This document shows, in pieces, positions 25,652-37,147 of a stretch of DNA of 64,000 nt. The stretch comes from Clostridia bacterium. GTDB taxonomy: Bacteria; Bacillota; Clostridia; Oscillospirales; CAG-272. The translations under genes and the position numbers were made by a program. The first letter of the stretch is position 1. Each line of letters starts with the position of its first letter. Where the stretch lies: NCBI GenBank assembly GCA_017466445.1, contig JAFTUC010000026.1, positions 1 to 64,000 of the forward strand, read 5' to 3'. A model generated the notes under the pieces. It saw nothing but the letters and a program-made list of their open reading frames with translations, was not told where the DNA came from and did no database searches.

Positions 25652-26578
25652 TTATTTGAAAAGCGCGGTGGATAAGTAACGGTCACCTGTGTCAGGAAGC
25701 AGAACAACTATCCTTTTTCCCTCGTTTTCGGGACGCCGCGCGAGCTCGATTGCCGCGCTTAAGGCGGCGCCCGATGAAATGCCAACGAGAATCCCTTCCG
25801 TGCGCCCGACCTCGCGCCCGACAAGGAGCGCGTTTTCGTCCGAAACGGTAAGTATCTCATCGTATACCGTTCTGTCAAGAACACTCGGAATAAAATTTGC
25901 TCCAATACCCTGTATACCGTGCGGAGCGGCTTTTCCGCAGGAGAGAAGGGGGGAAGCACTCGGCTCTACGGCAATTATCCGTATGTTGGAATTTTTTGAT
26001 TTAAGATATCTTCCGACGCCGGTCACCGTTCCGCCGGTTCCGACTCCGGCAACGAAGAAGTCAAGCTCTCCGTTAGTATCCTCAAATATCTCGGGTCCGG
26101 TCGTAAGCTCGTGTGCTCTTGAGTTTGCGGGATTGTCGAACTGACCGGGAATAAAGCTGTTCGGGATCTCCTTTGCGAGCTCGTTTGCTTTTTCTATGCA
26201 GCCCATCATTCCGAGCGAAGCAGGGGTAAGGACGAGCTCTGCTCCGTAGGCACGTAGGATCGTTCTGCGCTCCTCAGACATTGAATCGGGCATAACTATG
26301 ACCGTCTTGTAGCCTCTTGAGGCTGCAACGGATGCAAGACCGATACCCGTGTTACCGGACGTCGGCTCGATTATGACAGCGCCGTCTGAGATGATCCCTC
26401 TTGATTCGGCATCGTCAAGCATAGCCTTCGCAACTCTGTCCTTCGCGCTTCCCGCGGGATTAAGATATTCGAGCTTTGCGATTATCTCGGCTTTGAGCGA
26501 GTATTTTTTTTCGATTCTTTTAAGTCTTAAAAGAGGTGTTTTTCCTATCAGCTCCTCGGCGGATGAATATATTCTCAA
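25652..26578 (-). CDS. cysK: Cysteine synthase (O-acetylserine sulfhydrylase)
   Basis: A 309-residue PLP enzyme. IGKTPLLRLKRIE opens the fold, YLNPAGSAKDRVA carries the Schiff-base Lys (about residue 42), EPTSGNTGIGLASVA binds substrate, and VAGVGTGGTVTGVGRYL grips the PLP phosphate. It makes L-cysteine from O-acetyl-L-serine and sulfide. The start is a TTG at 26578, 7-8 bp after AAAGGAG. The frame continues upstream but without homology. It lies 25 bp after the MATE gene and is probably co-transcribed with it. Confidence 0.93.
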   Translation of the reverse strand: MRIYSSAEELIGKTPLLRLKRIEKKYSLKAEIIAKLEYLNPAGSAKDRVAKAMLDDAESRGIISDGAVIIEPTSGNTGIGLASVAASRGYKTVIVMPDSMSEERRTILRAYGAELVLTPASLGMMGCIEKANELAKEIPNSFIPGQFDNPANSRAHELTTGPEIFEDTNGELDFFVAGVGTGGTVTGVGRYLKSKNSNIRIIAVEPSASPLLSCGKAAPHGIQGIGANFIPSVLDRTVYDEILTVSDENALLVGREVGRTEGILVGISSGAALSAAIELARRPENEGKRIVVLLPDTGDRYLSTALFK

Positions 26579-26603
26579 GATCTGATCTCCTTTCTGTAGA
26601 TGC

Positions 26604-27995
26604 TTAACTCTGTATTTCAAGCAAGGCTTTCTTTTTTGACGATCGGTAGGCGAAAATGAACAGAACTGAAAGACATATGATGCATAGCGCCCATGAGATC
26701 GGGTATATAACGTATACCGTCTCAAGACGGGGAATAGCTTTGAACACGGTGGATATCCATACCACCCTGAAAAAGCACGCGCAGGTGAGAGATATGAGAG
26801 TCGGAGAAAGGGAATATCCCATGCCGCGCAGGACTCCGTTCATAACGTCCATGGCTCCGCATAAAAAGTGAGGGATTCCTATTAACATGAGTCGCATGAC
26901 GCCTACGGCAATAGCCTTTTCCGAGTCCTTTATGTATATTCCGAGGAGCGCTTCGCGAAACGAAACGGATATCAAAGCGAGCGATACCTCAAATATGAAG
27001 GAGTACATAAGGCAGATCCAAAGCGATTTGAGTATGCGATCAAATTTTCCTGCACCGCGGTTTTGTCCAACAAATGTTATTGCGGTCTGATGAAATGAGT
27101 TTGACGCGGTGTATATAAATCCCTCGATATTTGAGGCTGCCGTGTTGCCGTTGACGACAACGCCGCCAAACGAGTTTATCGAGGACTGTACCACAACGTT
27201 TGAAAGCGAGAAGAGTGATCCCGAAATGCCCGCCGGAAGCCCGATGGTGACTATCGATTTCAGGCATTTTGGAATGAATGCTATCTTTTTGAAGACCAGC
27301 CTGTGCGGTCCGTCAACTCTCGAAAGATATATGAGCATCCATACCAGTGCCACGTACTGCGATATAACGGTCGCTATCGCTACGCCCTCTACCGCAAGTC
27401 CGAAGAGATTTACGAACATCAGGTTGAACAGCACGTTTATTACACCCGATGTGGAAAGTATGAGAAGAGGAGTTTTGGAGTTTCCGAGCGATCTTAATAT
27501 CGCCGCTCCGAAATTGTATACCATTGACGCGGGCATCGACAGAAAATATATTCTCATGTAAAGAGATGCGCCGTCTATGTGAGTTGCGGGCGTACTCATA
27601 AGTGTCAGAAAATATCTCGCACCGATAAGACCTACAAGCGAGCAGACCACACCTCCGACTATCGCGGTCGCGATGGAGGTATGAACGTATTTGGATACGT
27701 TTTCATAGTTTTTTGCCCCGTATTCACGGGAAACGCATACGCTTACGCCTACCGAAAATCCGGTAAACAGACCGACTATAAGATTTATGAGAGCGCCTGT
27801 AGCACCAACCTGACCGACGGGGTCGGCTCCCTCAGCTTGACCGACGATTATCATGTCGGCGGCATTGAAGGCAAGCTGTAAAATGCCTGTGAGCATTATG
27901 GGAACTGCAAATGATATTACGGTTTTGAACAGATTACCGCTCAGCGGATCGACAAGCTTGGTCGATCTGCGCTTTTTGATCGCTTTTTCTTTGAT
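26604..27995 (-). CDS. MATE-family efflux transporter, apparent non-canonical start
   Basis: Twelve hydrophobic segments in two halves; FNAADMIIVGQ and ASNSFHQTAITFVGQNRGAG are typical MATE motifs. By family it exports cationic drugs or metabolites using Na+ or H+. The first ATG in frame is at 27896, but the frame stays open for 33 more codons. These encode a typical MATE N-terminus (KLVDPLSGNLFKTVISFAVPI). A good Shine-Dalgarno, AAGAAGGTG, stands 6 bp before an ATC codon at 27995, just after an in-frame stop. So translation may begin at ATC, or an ATG has mutated or been misread. With it the protein has 464 residues, a normal length. It is the first gene of a probable operon with cysK. Confidence 0.82.
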   Translation of the reverse strand: MKEKAIKKRRSTKLVDPLSGNLFKTVISFAVPIMLTGILQLAFNAADMIIVGQAEGADPVGQVGATGALINLIVGLFTGFSVGVSVCVSREYGAKNYENVSKYVHTSIATAIVGGVVCSLVGLIGARYFLTLMSTPATHIDGASLYMRIYFLSMPASMVYNFGAAILRSLGNSKTPLLILSTSGVINVLFNLMFVNLFGLAVEGVAIATVISQYVALVWMLIYLSRVDGPHRLVFKKIAFIPKCLKSIVTIGLPAGISGSLFSLSNVVVQSSINSFGGVVVNGNTAASNIEGFIYTASNSFHQTAITFVGQNRGAGKFDRILKSLWICLMYSFIFEVSLALISVSFREALLGIYIKDSEKAIAVGVMRLMLIGIPHFLCGAMDVMNGVLRGMGYSLSPTLISLTCACFFRVVWISTVFKAIPRLETVYVIYPISWALCIICLSVLFIFAYRSSKKKALLEIQS

Positions 27996-28033
27996 TTTTT
28001 ACACCTTCTTTGTAAAGTGTCTTCTGCTGTATT

Positions 28034-28062
28034 AGTCTATCACTTATTTCAGTAAAAGTCAA
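28034..28062 (-). promoter_or_regulatory. Promoter of the MATE-cysK operon
   Basis: On the - strand, TTGACT (28057-28062) and TAGACT (28034-28039) are separated by 17 bp. Confidence 0.7.
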
Positions 28063-28113
28063 TAGTAATAAATGAGTATTAATTTTAATAAGCAAAAGAA
28101 AATTTCTACATAC

Positions 28114-28142
28114 TTGACATTTTGATATCTTTACTCTATAAT
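28114..28142 (+). promoter_or_regulatory. Promoter of the 28198 gene
   Basis: TTGACA (28114-28119) and TATAAT (28137-28142) are separated by 17 bp, a full consensus match. Confidence 0.85.
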
Positions 28143-28197
28143 CATAGAAGTGAGATCACACGCTAAGTACAGATCAGTATACGAAAGGATTATTGAT

Positions 28198-28827
28198 ATG
28201 ACCTCCAAGCTCAAAAGGATCCCCAAAAGAAAAAAGGGAGACAGTCACCTTCCTCAGATAACCGCGCGCGCCGACGATGCGTTCGGGTCAAAAAATTATG
28301 CAGAATTCGTCACGTCTAAAACTAAAGAGGGAATCTATAAGACCAAAAGAACGCTTGCGGTCATCGGATATGTGCTCTTTGTCGTACTGTACGTTGTTCT
28401 TTGCGCTACCGTTAAGATGCTCCTGCCGTTCATAGCGCTGACACCTCTGTTTTTGTGGATGCTGATATATTTTACGTGGTGGACTGTATCAGTGGATTAC
28501 AGATATACGGTCGATGCGGCAACGCTTGTGGCAAAAAGCGTTTACGGCGATCGGTATGAAAGAACGCTTTTTGAAGGAAAAATAAAAGACTTTTCACTTG
28601 TAGCACCTAAAAACGATGAATATTTAAGTGCATTTGATGAGTTTGCGAATGATGCGAGCGTTATTGATATCACCTCCGGAAGTAAGGCGTACGATGTTTA
28701 TTTTGCTCTTCATACCGATGAAAAGGGAAATAAGAACATAGTTGTCTTTGAAATGACGTCTCAGGCACTCGGCGCTATCAGATACTATAACGCATCCGCC
28801 ACCGTTGTATCGAAGGTAAAAAGATAA
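28198..28827 (+). CDS. Hypothetical membrane protein with two central helices
   Basis: 209 residues: a basic N-terminus (KLKRIPKRKKGD), two adjacent hydrophobic segments (about 60-82 and 84-103), then a soluble C-terminal half of about 100 residues with alternating beta-strand-like segments (AKSVYGDRYERTLFEGKIKDF). The topology resembles small membrane proteins with a PH-like tail, but I cannot assign a family. GAAAGGA precedes the ATG at 28198. A longer frame from 28150 is disfavoured because it starts just after the promoter. Confidence 0.65.
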   Translation: MTSKLKRIPKRKKGDSHLPQITARADDAFGSKNYAEFVTSKTKEGIYKTKRTLAVIGYVLFVVLYVVLCATVKMLLPFIALTPLFLWMLIYFTWWTVSVDYRYTVDAATLVAKSVYGDRYERTLFEGKIKDFSLVAPKNDEYLSAFDEFANDASVIDITSGSKAYDVYFALHTDEKGNKNIVVFEMTSQALGAIRYYNASATVVSKVKR

Positions 28828-28857
28828 AAACATAAAAATATAAAACAAAATTTTCCA

Positions 28858-28887
28858 TACATAAAAGCCATGTCTGCGTTCATAATA
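28858..28887 (+). promoter_or_regulatory. Candidate sigma-G promoter of the SASP gene
   Basis: CATAATA (28881-28887) fits the forespore -10 pattern CATnnTA, with TACATA 17 bp upstream as a possible -35. The gene type makes sigma-G control likely; the match itself is moderate. Confidence 0.4.
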
Positions 28888-28955
28888 ATAGCAGAGCGGA
28901 AAAAAAGCCGCTCAAGAAAAAATGAACGCTCAGTTCATAACAAGGAGAATTGAAA

Positions 28956-29159
28956 ATGGCAGGAAGCAATAAGAACCTTATCCCCGAGGCAAAGGACGGT
29001 CTTAACAAGTTTAAGATGGAAGCAGCGGGCGAGGTAGGTGTAACTCTTAAGCAGGGTTACAATGGCGATCTTACCAGCCGTCAGGCAGGATCTATCGGCG
29101 GTCAGATGGTCAAGAAGATGGTCGAAAAGTACGAAAACGACCTTAAGAACAACAAATAA
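28956..29159 (+). CDS. Alpha/beta-type small acid-soluble spore protein (SASP)
   Basis: 67 residues. FKMEAAGEVGV matches the germination-protease cleavage region of alpha/beta SASPs, and LTSRQAGSIGGQMVKKMVEKYE matches the conserved DNA-binding segment. These proteins coat spore DNA, shift it to an A-like form and protect it from UV, then serve as an amino-acid store at germination. AAGGAG lies 8 bp before the ATG at 28956. Codons are strongly biased (AAG, CTT, GGC), as expected for an abundant protein. It is monocistronic, with its own terminator. Confidence 0.9.
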   Translation: MAGSNKNLIPEAKDGLNKFKMEAAGEVGVTLKQGYNGDLTSRQAGSIGGQMVKKMVEKYENDLKNNK

Positions 29160-29175
29160 GTATTATTTTATGAGA

Positions 29176-29210
29176 AGTGGGAAGCTTATTGCTTCCCATT
29201 TTCTCATTTT
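29176..29210 (+). terminator. Terminator of the SASP gene
   Basis: A TGGGAAGC/GCTTCCCA stem with a 5-nt loop is followed by TTTTCTCATTTT. Confidence 0.85.
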
Positions 29211-29277
29211 GTACGTTCGCTTGATTTGTGATCGGATAAAAAGGTTCAAATACACTGTAAAATATTTTGCTTTGACC

Positions 29278-29306
29278 TTGAAATATATCAAATAATATGT
29301 TATAAT
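29278..29306 (+). promoter_or_regulatory. Promoter of ligA
   Basis: TTGAAA (29278-29283) and TATAAT (29301-29306) are separated by 17 bp. Confidence 0.8.
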
Positions 29307-29334
29307 ATATCATAATTGGGTAAGTAGTGGATAA

Positions 29335-31335
<2,001 letters not shown>

Positions 31336-31363
31336 TATAAACAGATATAATACGGAGAAAAAT

Positions 31364-32638
31364 ATGCTTTTTGATAACGTAACTATACACTTAAAGGCAG
31401 GAGACGGCGGAAGCGGCGCGATCTCCTTTCACCGCGAAAAATACGTTTCGCACGGCGGACCCGACGGGGGTGACGGCGGAAACGGCGGAAATATAATTTT
31501 CACGGTAGACGAGGGACAAAATACCCTCACATATTACAAATACAAGCGTAAATTCAAGGCTGAAAACGGTGCCAACGGATCTACGTCCAAATATCACGGA
31601 AAGAACGGAGAGGATCTCATCCTTCCCGTGCCGCCCGGAACGGTAATAAAGGACGCGGAGAGCGGCCTTGTTATAAAGGATATGTCGGACGGCGAGGATC
31701 TCGTTATATGTAAGGGAGGCCGCGGAGGCTGGGGAAATAAGCATTTCGCGACGCCGACCAGACAGATTCCGAGATTTGCAAAGCCCGGACTTATCGGAGA
31801 AGAAAAGGAAGTAATTCTTGAGCTCAAGATGATAGCCGACGTCGGTCTTATAGGATTTCCGAATGTCGGAAAATCCTCAATACTTTCGATGATCTCGTCC
31901 GCACGACCCAAGATAGCCGATTATCATTTTACCACTCTCGCGCCTAATATCGGTGTGGTGTCCGTGGGTGACGAAAGAGGCTTCGTTGCCGCCGATATTC
32001 CCGGACTTATAGAGGGTGCAGCAGAGGGTGTCGGACTCGGACACGCATTCCTCAGACACGTTGACAGATGCAGACTTCTGCTGCATGTCGTCGATATTTC
32101 GGGAAGCGAGGGAAGAGATCCTATAGACGATATAATCGCGATAAATTCCGAGCTTGAGAGATATAGTCCCGAGCTCGCAAAGCGTCCGCAGATAATTGTG
32201 GCAAATAAATGCGATCTTCTGCCAGATGATGCAGATCTTACCGATTTTAAGGAATTTGCCGAGGTCAGAGGATGCGAGGTCATATACGTCTGCGCGCCTA
32301 TCGGCGAAGGAATAAAGGAGATGGTCAATAAGACCTTTGAGGCTCTTAAGGATCTTCCTCCGATAAAAATATATGAGACCGAATATACGGGTCCCGCTAT
32401 CGAGGAGGATATGACCGGTCATGAATTCTCGATACATAAGGAGGACGATCTCTTTATAGTCGAGGGAGACTGGCTGAGAAGGGTCATGAATTCGGTCAAC
32501 TTCTCGGACAGAGAATCGCTCATGTACTTCCAGAGAGTTCTTAAAAACAGCGGAGTAATAGCCGCTCTTGAGGATGCGGGAGTGTCTGACGGAGACACGG
32601 TAAGTATTTACGATTTTGAATTCGATTACCTCAGATAG
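31364..32638 (+). CDS. obg: Obg-family GTPase (CgtA)
   Basis: 424 residues. The Gly-rich N-terminal Obg fold (about 1-157) is followed by the G domain: GFPNVGKSS as the G1 loop (about 163-171), DIPGLIEGA as G3, and ANKCDLL as G4. The C-terminal OCT domain starts near residue 345. It is an essential ribosome-associated GTPase linked to 50S maturation and stress signalling; in Bacillus it also affects sporulation onset. The ATG at 31364 after ACGGAG fits the conserved MLFDNVTIHLKAGDGG start. It follows ligA by 28 bp. Confidence 0.95.
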   Translation: MLFDNVTIHLKAGDGGSGAISFHREKYVSHGGPDGGDGGNGGNIIFTVDEGQNTLTYYKYKRKFKAENGANGSTSKYHGKNGEDLILPVPPGTVIKDAESGLVIKDMSDGEDLVICKGGRGGWGNKHFATPTRQIPRFAKPGLIGEEKEVILELKMIADVGLIGFPNVGKSSILSMISSARPKIADYHFTTLAPNIGVVSVGDERGFVAADIPGLIEGAAEGVGLGHAFLRHVDRCRLLLHVVDISGSEGRDPIDDIIAINSELERYSPELAKRPQIIVANKCDLLPDDADLTDFKEFAEVRGCEVIYVCAPIGEGIKEMVNKTFEALKDLPPIKIYETEYTGPAIEEDMTGHEFSIHKEDDLFIVEGDWLRRVMNSVNFSDRESLMYFQRVLKNSGVIAALEDAGVSDGDTVSIYDFEFDYLR

Positions 32639-32697
32639 CTGTTCTCAAATATTGCGAAATACTATGTAATTTTGAGAATATTCGGAGGAAAATAGAA

Positions 32698-33798
32698 TTG
32701 TTTACACTTACACAGAGCGAAAAAAATATGCTCGAAAAGCTCTCGGGCGCACTTGAAAGATATCATAAGCTCGAAGAGATGCTCGGAGATCCCGAAATAA
32801 TCTCCGATCAGAAGGAATACACAAAGCTTACGCGAGAATATAAGTCTATTTCAAAAATAGCCGAAAAATACGGCGAATTTATGAGACTTGACAAGGAGAC
32901 CGACGATCTTCACGAGCTTCTTGAACTCGAGGAGGATGAGGATCTTCGCGCTATGGCGAAGGAGGATCTCTCTCTCAGCGAAGCAAAAATGCGCTGCATA
33001 ATAGATGAGCTTCGTATACTCGTTTTGCCGCGCGACCCTAACGATGATAAAAACGTTATAGTCGAGATCCGAGGCGGTGCGGGAGGCGAGGAGGCGGCGC
33101 TTTTTGCCGCATCTCTTTACAGAATGTACTCTATGTATTGCGCCTCGTCCGGATATAAGACCGAGATAATCGGAGCAAACGAGACCGAGCTTGGCGGATA
33201 TAAGGAGATCGATTTTATGATCGAGGGTGACGGCGCCTACTCACGCTTTAAGTTTGAAAGCGGCGTTCACAGAGTTCAGCGAGTCCCCGAGACCGAAACT
33301 CAGGGCAGGATACACACATCGACTGTTACGGTAGCCGTGCTTCCCGAGGCTGAGGACGTTGAGGTTATTATAAATCCAGCGGATATCATAATAGAGTCCT
33401 GTAAATCGAGCGGAGCGGGCGGTCAGCATGTCAATAAGACCGAGTCTGCGGTCCGACTTACGCATAAGCCTACCGGTATCGTTGTAGAATGCCAGGAGGA
33501 GCGAAGCCAGTTTAAAAACCGCGATAAGGCAATGAAGGTGCTTCGCGCCAAGCTTCAGGATATGCAGGAAAGAGAACAGAACGATAAGATAACAAGTGAG
33601 CGAAAGAGTCAGGTCGGAACGGGTGACCGAAGCGAAAGGATACGTACCTATAACTATCCGCAGGGAAGGGTCACCGATCACCGTATCGGGCTTACTCTCT
33701 ATTCTCTTGAAAATTTCCTGAACGGAAATATAGGCGAGATGATGGACGCTCTCATTACGGCAGATACAGCCGAAAAATTAAAGAACAGTGAATTTTGA
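32698..33798 (+). CDS. prfA: Peptide chain release factor 1
   Basis: A 366-residue class I release factor. The GGQ motif is in SGAGGQHVNKT (about residues 238-248), and HRVQRVPETETQGRIHTS is the conserved lead-in; RF1 reads UAA and UAG. The start is a TTG at 32698, 9 bp after GGAGG, giving the family's usual N-terminus. The sua5 gene starts 3 bp after its stop. Confidence 0.95.
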   Translation: MFTLTQSEKNMLEKLSGALERYHKLEEMLGDPEIISDQKEYTKLTREYKSISKIAEKYGEFMRLDKETDDLHELLELEEDEDLRAMAKEDLSLSEAKMRCIIDELRILVLPRDPNDDKNVIVEIRGGAGGEEAALFAASLYRMYSMYCASSGYKTEIIGANETELGGYKEIDFMIEGDGAYSRFKFESGVHRVQRVPETETQGRIHTSTVTVAVLPEAEDVEVIINPADIIIESCKSSGAGGQHVNKTESAVRLTHKPTGIVVECQEERSQFKNRDKAMKVLRAKLQDMQEREQNDKITSERKSQVGTGDRSERIRTYNYPQGRVTDHRIGLTLYSLENFLNGNIGEMMDALITADTAEKLKNSEF

Positions 33799-33801
33799 CA
33801 A

Positions 33802-34845
33802 ATGTGTGAAAAGCATATAGATACCAAAATCGTCCGAGCTGATGATACGGACGCAATAAAAGAGGCAGCAGAGCTTATAAAAAAGGGAGCGCTCGTTGCT
33901 TTTCCGACCGAAACTGTCTACGGACTCGGTGTCAACGCGCTTCTCGGTGACCGTGTCAGAGAGGTCTATAAAGCCAAGGGACGTCCGTCGGACAACCCTC
34001 TTATAATCCACCTCTCGGACCCGGAGGATGCAGAGCGCTACTGCTACGTAAACGATGATTTCAGGCGTATAGCCGAAAGATTTATGCCCGGACCAATAAC
34101 CGTGGTTCTGAAAAAAAAGGATATAATTCCGTTTCAGGTCACGGGAGGTCTTGATACCGTTGCATTAAGGATTCCTGAAAATCGGATCGCCCGAATGCTT
34201 ATATCGCTTTCGGGGGTGCCGATCGCCGCTCCGTCGGCAAATCTTTCGGGGCGTCCTTCCACTACCTCTGCGGATCACGTTATTTCGGATATGTTCGGGC
34301 GTATCGATATGATAATAGACGGTGGCGACTGCGATATCGGACTTGAGTCGACGATCGTTGCTCTAGTGGGAAACAGAAAACTTAAGCTCCTTCGTCCGGG
34401 CGGAATAACCCCCGAAATGCTTAGAGAAGCGGGATTTTGCGTGGAATTTGATAAGGCGGTCACCGAAAAGCTGTCCGAGGGAGAGGTTCCCGCAGCGCCC
34501 GGAATGAAATACCGGCATTATGCGCCAAGATCTCAAGTTACTCTGCTTGACGGTGATGGCAGTAAGAGAAATGAGTATCTTACTCGCTTTAAGGATGATA
34601 GCTCGGTTGCTATAGTCTGCTTTGAGGAGGATAAAGAGCTTGCAAATGCTAAAAACTCGTACGTTATCGGAAGTATGTATGATCAGAAGCAGCAGGCACA
34701 CAGACTTTTTGCACTGCTCAGATCGTTTGACGATATAAGTGATATAAAGCAGATATATGCGCCCTTGCCCGATAAGAGCGGAATAGGACTTGCTATATTC
34801 AACCGAATGCTCAAGGCTTCGGGATATACCGTAATTACACTTTAA
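33802..34845 (+). CDS. L-threonylcarbamoyladenylate synthase (Sua5/YwlC)
   Basis: 347 residues. The N-terminal YrdC domain (about 15-205) has KGALVAFPTETVYGLGVNA, KGRPSDNPLIIHLSD and APSANLSGRPSTTSADHV. The C-terminal Sua5 domain (about 225-345) follows a PxAPGMKYRHYAP linker that is characteristic of the long Sua5 form. It makes threonylcarbamoyl-AMP for the t6A37 modification of ANN-reading tRNAs. It is coupled to prfA, with the ATG 3 bp after the stop. A TsaD-like M22 gene occurs separately at 48928. Confidence 0.93.
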   Translation: MCEKHIDTKIVRADDTDAIKEAAELIKKGALVAFPTETVYGLGVNALLGDRVREVYKAKGRPSDNPLIIHLSDPEDAERYCYVNDDFRRIAERFMPGPITVVLKKKDIIPFQVTGGLDTVALRIPENRIARMLISLSGVPIAAPSANLSGRPSTTSADHVISDMFGRIDMIIDGGDCDIGLESTIVALVGNRKLKLLRPGGITPEMLREAGFCVEFDKAVTEKLSEGEVPAAPGMKYRHYAPRSQVTLLDGDGSKRNEYLTRFKDDSSVAIVCFEEDKELANAKNSYVIGSMYDQKQQAHRLFALLRSFDDISDIKQIYAPLPDKSGIGLAIFNRMLKASGYTVITL

Positions 34846-34876
34846 ATATAAAGAAAGCTGAAAGGAAGTCGCACAG

Positions 34877-37114
34877 GTGGCTAAGAAGAAAACTCAAAAA
34901 GAACATAAAGCGGACGATGTTGTCGCTCCCATACTCGACCAGCCTATAACCGAAACCGTTGAAAAGAACTATATGCCCTACGTAATGAGCGTTATCATCT
35001 CAAGAGCGATCCCTGAGATAGATGGCTTCAAGCCGGCTCACAGAAAGGTTCTTTATACTATGTATAAGCAGGGACTTCTTACAGGTCCGAGAACAAAGAG
35101 CGCGAACGTCGTCGGTCAGACGATGAAGATACATCCTCACGGAGATGCGTCTATATACGATACTCTCGTCCGCCTGACGAGAGGACACGAGGCACTCCTC
35201 CACCCGTTCGTAGACTCCAAGGGAAGCTTTGGTAAGCACTATAGCAGCGATATGGCATACGCGGCTCCCCGTTATACCGAGGTGAAGCTCGATCCCTTCT
35301 GCGCCGAGATATTTAAGGGAATAGATAAGACCGCTGTAGAAATGGTGCCTAACTACGATAATACTATGGTAGAGCCGGTGCTTCTTCCCACGACCTTTCC
35401 GAACATTCTTGTTTCGGCGAATATGGGAATTGCCGTCGGTATGGCGAGCCGTATCTGTTCATTCAACCTCGGAGAGATCTGTGACGGAGCGATCCAAGTG
35501 CTCAGAAATCCCAATACAGACGTGGATCAGATGCTCGATATAGTCAAGGCCCCCGATTTTCAGGGCGGAGCGTATATAATATACGACAGAAAGCAGCTTG
35601 CCGATATCTACGCTACGGGTCGCGGAAGCTTTACTATGCGCGCTAAATACGTGTACGATAAGTCGTCTAACTGTATCGATATAATTGAGATCCCGTATTC
35701 GACCTCACTTGAGGCTATAATGAAAAGGCTTACCGAGCTCGTAAAGAACGGCTCGCTTAAGGAGGTCTCCGACTTCCGAGATGAGATCGACCTTAAGGGA
35801 TTTAAGCTCACGCTCGATCTTAAGCGAGGGGTCGATCCCGATAAGCTTATGAATAAGCTTTACAAGCAAACTCCTCTTCAGGACGATTTTTCCTGTAACT
35901 TCAACGTTCTTATAGATAGCGTGCCAAAGCAGATCGGTATAGTTGAGATCCTTAAGGAATGGATCCGCTTCAGAATGGGATGCGTCAGAAGAGAGCTCAG
36001 CTTTGATCTTGGAAAGAAGGAAGAGAGACTCCACCTTCTTGAGGGTCTGCGTGAGATCCTTCTCGATATCGATAAGGCAATAAAGATCATAAGAGAGACT
36101 AAAAATGACAAGGACGTCGTTCCAAACCTTATGCGGGGCTTCAGGATCGACGAGGTGCAGGCTGAATTTATCGCAGAGATCAAGCTGCGCCACCTTAACC
36201 GTGAGTATATAATCTCCCGTCTCGATGAGATAAAGAAGCTTACCGAGGAGATCGGAGAGCTTAAGGAGCTTATAAACAGCGATTCCAAGCTTAAGAACTA
36301 TATCGCAAAGCAGCTTAAGGAGATCAAGGCTAAATACGGCAAGGAAAGACGAAGCGAGATCATCTACGCTGAGGATATAATCGAAGAGGTAGAGGAAGAG
36401 GTCGTCGATAACACGCCCGTACACATAGTTCTTTCAAGAGAAGGATATTTCAAAAAGATTTCTATGCAGTCGCTTCGCGGTAACGATGAGCAGAGCTTCA
36501 AGGAGGGAGACCTTCTCAGAGTCGAGGAGGATGCCGCCAACGGAGACGATATAATCTTCTTTACCGATAAAGCACAGTGCTATAAGTCGAATATCTCGGC
36601 GTTTGATTACAGTAAAGCCTCTCAGCTCGGTGATTTTGTTGCCTCAAAGCTCGGAATGGACAAGGATGAAAAGGTCGTCTATATGAAGGCTATAAGAGGC
36701 AATAACTATGCTAAGGGAAACTTTATGTTCTTCTTTGAGAACGGTAAAGGAGTAAAGATCCCTGTTCTCGCTTACGAGACCAAGACCAACCGTAAAAAGC
36801 TCGTTGGTGCGTTCTCTGACGTTTCGCCAATAGTTTCGGTCATATATGAGGAAAAAGCGACCGAGATCCTTATGATATCAAACGCAAAGCGAGGTATCGT
36901 TATAAGCAGTAATCTCATTCCCGTAAAATCATCGAGGACATCTCAGGGAGTTACGATCTTCACTCTCAAGGGCGGTCAGAAGCTTACGAGCGTTCTTACC
37001 GATTTTGCAGATAAATTCACGAGCGCAAAGTCGCTTAAAAAGATCAAGATCCCCGCTACGGGTATCGCTATAGACGAGTTTGATGCCGAAAAACAGCAGA
37101 TACAGCTTATATAA
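34877..37114 (+). CDS. Type IIA DNA topoisomerase subunit A (ParC-like)
   Basis: A 745-residue protein. MPYVMSVIISRAIPEIDGFKPAHRK opens the breakage-reunion domain, and AAPRYTEVKL carries the catalytic Tyr133. A coiled coil (about 400-490) and a beta-pinwheel C-terminal domain follow. The pinwheel shows RTSQGVTIF where gyrase has the QRRGGKG GyrA box, and no clear GyrA box was found. ParC or a decatenating subunit is therefore more likely than GyrA. Its B-subunit partner is not in this window. The start is a GTG at 34877 after AAAGGA. Confidence 0.85.
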   Translation: MAKKKTQKEHKADDVVAPILDQPITETVEKNYMPYVMSVIISRAIPEIDGFKPAHRKVLYTMYKQGLLTGPRTKSANVVGQTMKIHPHGDASIYDTLVRLTRGHEALLHPFVDSKGSFGKHYSSDMAYAAPRYTEVKLDPFCAEIFKGIDKTAVEMVPNYDNTMVEPVLLPTTFPNILVSANMGIAVGMASRICSFNLGEICDGAIQVLRNPNTDVDQMLDIVKAPDFQGGAYIIYDRKQLADIYATGRGSFTMRAKYVYDKSSNCIDIIEIPYSTSLEAIMKRLTELVKNGSLKEVSDFRDEIDLKGFKLTLDLKRGVDPDKLMNKLYKQTPLQDDFSCNFNVLIDSVPKQIGIVEILKEWIRFRMGCVRRELSFDLGKKEERLHLLEGLREILLDIDKAIKIIRETKNDKDVVPNLMRGFRIDEVQAEFIAEIKLRHLNREYIISRLDEIKKLTEEIGELKELINSDSKLKNYIAKQLKEIKAKYGKERRSEIIYAEDIIEEVEEEVVDNTPVHIVLSREGYFKKISMQSLRGNDEQSFKEGDLLRVEEDAANGDDIIFFTDKAQCYKSNISAFDYSKASQLGDFVASKLGMDKDEKVVYMKAIRGNNYAKGNFMFFFENGKGVKIPVLAYETKTNRKKLVGAFSDVSPIVSVIYEEKATEILMISNAKRGIVISSNLIPVKSSRTSQGVTIFTLKGGQKLTSVLTDFADKFTSAKSLKKIKIPATGIAIDEFDAEKQQIQLI

Positions 37115-37147
37115 GTCCACTAAACTCTAAGGAGGAGATGTTGTTCT

